Shown here: positions 60,001 to 64,000 of the stretch, piece by piece
How the letters are laid out: every line of letters begins with the position of its first letter
Position numbering within the stretch: the stretch's first letter is position 1
Source of the DNA: Anisakis pegreffii
Lineage: Eukaryota > Nematoda > Chromadorea > Rhabditida > Anisakidae
Direction: 5' to 3'
Length of the DNA stretch: 64,000 nt
NCBI GenBank assembly: GCA_035041965.1
Contig: JAPYMA010000102.1
Span: 24,717 to 88,716 of the forward strand
Program-made: the position numbers and the translations under genes
The notes under the pieces: model-generated
Told to the model about the DNA's origin: nothing
Databases searched by the model: none
Seen by the model: only the letters and a program-made list of their open reading frames with translations

Positions 60001-61477
60001 TGCAAATACGTTCATGAGTGGTCTTCTTAATAAGGTTTGTTCGTTATTTGGAAGTTCATTAAATCATTTTCATTGTTTGCTGGTAATTCTATTCATTTGT
60101 TGAATTATTTTTCGAACGGTTCGGTAATTTTATTATTGCAATCAGACAGCGAGTGAAATTAAATCCTTATGGAGGACTACATTGTCACTCATCCACTAAT
60201 AATTTGAATAAAGCTTTTAATCTTTTTTAATCGTAATGTTTCTGCAGCATCCTTTAAATTGATTTAAACGTTAACGGAATTTCTTATTGTTGTTACCGAT
60301 ATTGTCATTTTTATTCCAACTTTTTGTTCGTCCTCGATCGTTATTTCCCACATATCATTCAGAACTCTTCTCAAGATATGGTTGTGTTGCTAATAAATGG
60401 TGCGTGGCATGGGCCGAGTTCGTCAGTTTTTTACATATTCCACACAGTCGCTTATTATTTCAAGCCATTCGAATCAATGATTAACTTCGTCATGTTCGTT
60501 ATTGCATATCATACAGTTTCAAGTAATTAATTTATGTACAATGACGATAAGAAGAATAGTTGTTACAGTTGCTGTTATTGATGTTTATTTTTATGTATTA
60601 TCGGTTACTTTTCAATACAGATTGGACGTTTCAAAGAATGATCTTCCATGGCAATTTAAAATGGATCGTTTGCCATCTGTATTGTTCTTTCTATCAAAAA
60701 GGTGCGTAAACGATTTCTGTCTTATTTATTGAACTTGTTCGTTTGTGATATACAATATATTGAAGTTGTTATCCCACAAGTGCTCATTTCGTACAAGTCC
60801 GAAAAGAAGTGCTTTTGGAAAATTTACGTTATAGGTTGAGTTGTTAGGTGTGGCATTTTTTGATATTTATTGTTGTTATTCTTAATATTCGAAAGAATGT
60901 GTTAAGGGAATCAGCGTCCAGTGCTATGCCGAGAGATTGGCCGATGAGCGTACCCGGTTTGATATCGTTTATAATATCGAGATGTGGTACCGAACTTCGC
61001 TGGCGTTTAGCCCTGTCATCATGTTCGAGTGTATGCATGCGCAACAATACGATCATGTTGAAGCGTCGTGCTCGTATTATCAATAATCACATTCATCAGT
61101 TGAGAACTCTACAAAATTCGTTCACCTTCACTAAATCACAGTCGTCTCTGCTAAAAACACTCATTCTGAGGTTCTGTTCTGATTTAATATTACAGTCAGA
61201 TATACTAGTCGCTTTTGAATAGTGTCAAATTTGAATTGTAATGTACAATCAGAATTATATGGCGACAAGTAAAAATTCAATTCACTCATTTTGCAATTGC
61301 AGACGTTCGGCGCAATTACGTCTCTGTTCAAAGGTGTTGCGTTTAATGGAATCAATAAAATCATTCAGCAGTCATCAACTTATTGAAAACGCAATTCAAT
61401 TAAGTGGTGAATCGCAACTACTGCGATCACTCTTTGAAACGTCAATTTCCGCGCACGTTTTTGGTGGTTCTTCGTGA
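54409..61477 (+). CDS. TXNDC11-like ER membrane thioredoxin-family protein
   Basis: TXNDC11 is an ER membrane protein with several thioredoxin-like domains; in vertebrates it binds DUOX and EDEM proteins. The proposed start is ATG at 54409 ([14 protein letters not shown]), then a helical exon (54650-54768), then a basic stretch with a membrane segment ([18 protein letters not shown], 55503). Collinear family blocks follow: [20 protein letters not shown] (55939), [20 protein letters not shown] (56218), [20 protein letters not shown] (56564), [15 protein letters not shown] (57608), [17 protein letters not shown] (59869), [19 protein letters not shown] (60387), [20 protein letters not shown] (60625), a Ser/Pro linker and a coiled-coil-like end closing at TGA 61475-61477. 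[19 protein letters not shown] matches human TXNDC11 closely. The link between 54768 and the membrane exon is out of phase in my reading, so an exon may be missing. Confidence 0.82.
54993..55110. mobile_element. Fold-back element with 32 bp inverted ends
   Basis: The arms 54993-55024 and 55079-55110 pair at 26 of 32 positions, including a perfect AACTGCTCACGGAG. Most mismatches are C/T or G/A changes. The core is 54 bp. It lies in the TXNDC11 region between two N-terminal exons, and no clear target duplication was seen. Confidence 0.6.
55130..55210 (-). repeat. tRNA-like fragment beside the fold-back element
   Basis: Read on the minus strand, GCGTTCGATTCTC resembles a B-box, followed by CAGTGCTGCTTGAGC. 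The A-box region is too close and degenerate for a real tRNA. It resembles the SINE units at 7340-7615 only in the B-box, so it is either a distant relative or a separate tRNA-derived remnant. Confidence 0.35.
56734..56975. mobile_element. 242 bp dispersed repeat, copy 2 (MITE-like)
   Basis: This is the second copy of the repeat at 39645-39886, in the same orientation, within a TXNDC11 intron after the exon ending VIAYFPVS. It begins CGGGTAAT and ends ATCACCCC. A (TA)n tract follows about 22 bp downstream. Confidence 0.75.
56998..57040. repeat. (TA)n microsatellite
   Basis: A pure TA run of about 43 bp lies in the same TXNDC11 intron as repeat copy 2. The Tyr/Ile-rich ORF over it is an artefact. 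Confidence 0.9.
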
Positions 61478-64000
61478 TTACTTGATCGAATTAGTTATTT
61501 ATTTAGCATTCTGTTGATTTATTTGTTGTAGTGATCATTTTGAAATACTATGTGCAATACTAATGATTATTTAATGGGTTTTTGTTCGTATGATTAGTAT
61601 GTTATCTATTGGTGAGTAATAATCAGACTTCTGCTGTTATTTTATGTATATATAGTATTTTGTGGTCGTTTGAAGCTGAATTGTTTATGAAATGAGTATT
61701 GTGATCGTTGTTGAGTTATTCCCATTGTTCTTTGATCGAGATTTAATTCACTTATGATTCAGTGTCTTTTTTTCATAGTTGAGCGTTGATGATACTCTGC
61801 TATATATGTCGTGAGCAGTTTGTTTGATTGTGATGTTACTGATTTAGATTATTTGGAGATTTGCGTAACTTTTTATCTCTTTATCGATTTATTTATTAAG
61901 TTTCGTTGTTTTATTTCATAATTATTTTATTTGTTGATTTTCGTTAAGCCAAGTTGTTTACATATTTTCTTCGAGAGACAACACTAACAATTTCATGTGT
62001 GATTCATGATGAGTTACAATAACGAGCGATAAATGATATCGTTTTAATGATAAATGCGGCTTTAAAAAATTTTCGTCGATGAAAACAAGAAGTGCAATTG
62101 ATGAACTTCAGTTAGCTATCTGTGAAACTTTATTAGTCATTCACTTAATTTTGCTTCAATTATATACTCAGCCAATTATTTGTTTGATCAGCAATTACAG
62201 TGATAACTCATTGTGCAAGTACGCGAATCAGTGCCTCGTTGTTCCAGACGATCTTCAATAAAGGAGTACATTTACTCATTCATCAATGCTCTTTTCACCC
62301 TCATGTCAGTGCAGAAAGCAGATCAAAACTTAGATTATTAATTGAGCGATCGAAGACGTTTGCAAGGTATCTTCCAATTAGTTCCACCTGTATTACTCGT
62401 TGCTAGCTAGCATCACCATCATTAGCTATTTTTTCTCAAGCTTCTGATCGGTTATACCAATTTAGTCGCACTGCTACTAGGACAATATATGACTAACGAA
62501 TGACGGTGACGGTTTGGAAATTTTTAAACGAATCATTTCCATGGTTATTATTCTTATTAAGCTGTCTAGAACTTCATTTTTAAACTACAAACGCTAATCG
62601 GTCAATCGTCACGTTGAAAATCCAAAGAAAACAAAACTGCAGTAGACTGTCTAACATAGTTACAAAGAACAGAAAATACGATATCGATCGGTATATGACA
62701 CTCATCCGGAAGCGTGAACTTTCGCCGGAATAATTGAATTTGAATAAAAGCGAACGAACTTACGCACCAAATCAATAAGATTATTATTCTTATTATTATT
62801 ACTTGTGTTATTATTAATATTATCATCAATACTGTTATTGATGTCGTTATCGTCGCTATTACTAATATTATTATTATCTTCGTGACTGTTATAGTCGAGA
62901 ATTTTCAAATTAACAGTAGAGTATGTGGAGTATGTCGATGTTGTCATCAGCATCACCGTTATTGCCATTATCCAAGTGCGATATATTTTGGAATGTAATG
63001 GATCGATTTTGAGTGAATTCGTCTTAGAAAGTCCATTTGCATTTATATCTATATACATATATATCATTACCCGCTTATCTCCTGAGCCAGAGGTAGGGAC
63101 TTGGACTTGATGAAACTGTGAAGCATCCTATCCCACCCAATCAGAATGAAATTAATTTTTTCAAATCGTGTCGTCCCTCCCCTATTTCACCCATCGTGGA
63201 CTGTATTCTACACTCATACGCTGGACTCTACTTCTTGAGCTTATTTTATGTTAAGCTTATTACACAGCAACCAGTTTCAAGCTTTTGCTGGAATGGCATA
63301 GGATACAGATTCTGATATAAGTTTGATGCGGATATTAGTTTGATAGTTTGATGCAGTTGATATGACTAGTTCCAAATTAATATGATTCAATTAAGGGTTA
63401 CTGATTCAAAGAATAGCTACTTACTGAATCATGAAGCTAAATAGTAAGCGTCCGAAAAGGTAAAGCTTGATTGAGTTCACAAGGACTCTTTCTTTGACAC
63501 TGGTTCAACAAACGTACACAATTTGAGCGACTATAGTTCGGTCACCTTTGAGTTTGGGTGGAACTCAGGCTTAGAGCGGGAATGGAGATTAGACTTCTGT
63601 ATGTGTTGCGAGCTGCAGAAACCTTGGTGACCTCCAGGCTGAGAGATAGGTTTACGAGCTGTGTCATTTTTTGAAGGCACAAGTGTGATACGAGAATTGT
63701 TCAGAAGTGGTGGGTGGGAAAGCATGAAGCGTGGATAATGGGTACACTGGCATGTTAGGTTAAAATTTGAGTTTCAATATCGTAGGGTATGAACTGTCTT
63801 ATGGGTGTGGCAGTAGGTCTGGAAAGTTCGCCTGGACCGCTCATCCTGAAGAGCCGAGTCGCTGTAGAAGTGACTCGTAGACATTCTCCCTCGTGGTGTG
63901 ATTCGATAGCAGTCGGACTAATGTGAACATGATTGATTGTATGTAGCCAATGGGCATCTTAAAAATGCATATTCCATTCGCATGGGTGTTCCCAACCCGT
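61478..64000. other. Downstream region of TXNDC11, nothing clearly recognised
   Basis: The first part is AT-rich 3' flank. At 62079-62406 two overlapping ORFs in different frames look mildly coding-like (see findings). An ATT/ATC run lies at 62780-62878; the Asn-rich minus ORF over it (62702-63067) is an artefact. From about 63070 to the window end the sequence is less AT-rich, with no family I recognise, and could be a repeat or an exon-poor part of a next gene. Confidence 0.4.
62780..62878. repeat. ATT/ATC microsatellite
   Basis: Imperfect ATT and ATC units lie downstream of TXNDC11 and create a poly-Asn ORF on the minus strand. Confidence 0.8.

Noticed and set aside
62702..63067. 121-codon minus ORF
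   Set aside because: Its Asn/Asp-rich centre is made by a microsatellite, and no conserved domain is visible.
63531..63725. 64-codon minus ORF near the window end
   Set aside because: It has no recognisable family, no splice context and no neighbouring exon.

Overview
The window looks like nuclear DNA of a small-genome invertebrate, most probably a nematode. It is AT-rich, its genes are broken into many short exons by mostly 60-700 bp introns with GT donors and TTTCAG/TTTTAG acceptors, and all recognisable proteins are animal proteins. I infer a parasitic nematode (perhaps clade III) from the overall style; I cannot name the species.

Five protein genes lie on the + strand, in this order. 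(1) 166-4201: mitochondrial Rho GTPase Miro, cut off at its 5' end by the window edge. (2) 5531-28076: a complete rabconnectin-3 alpha/DMX-like gene (DMXL1/2 family), a V-ATPase assembly factor with WD40 propellers at both ends. (3) about 29873-47512: a MYST histone acetyltransferase of the KAT6 (MOZ/MORF) type, with long Ser/Asn/Gln/His-rich tails; its true start is not resolved. (4) 50141-52962: a homologue of the ER-phagy receptor TEX264. (5) 54409-61477: a homologue of the ER membrane thioredoxin-family protein TXNDC11, whose thioredoxin cysteines appear to be missing. Gaps between genes are 1.3-2.6 kb, so this does not look like an operon. The shared orientation and the organelle theme (mitochondria, V-ATPase, ER) may be chance.

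The introns and gaps carry mobile-element remains. The clearest is a 1,185 bp hAT-type element (30180-31364) with terminal inverted repeats and a perfect 8 bp target duplication, inside a KAT6 intron. Others are a mariner-like MITE (41206-41503), a 242 bp repeat with short inverted ends present twice (KAT6 and TXNDC11 introns), an inverted pair of tRNA-like SINE units in a DMXL intron with a third copy in a KAT6 intron, and a fold-back element in the TXNDC11 region. ATT/ATC and TA microsatellites are common.

Exon boundaries were read by eye from splice signals and family similarity. Spans given for CDS features run from first to last coding base and include introns. I found no rRNA, CRISPR array, intact tRNA or bacterial-type operon. 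No clear undescribed system stands out; the best leads are the cysteine-less TXNDC11, the repeat pair with a strongly conserved core, the unassigned minus-strand ORF between Miro and DMXL, and the apparent lack of PHD fingers before the KAT6 gene.
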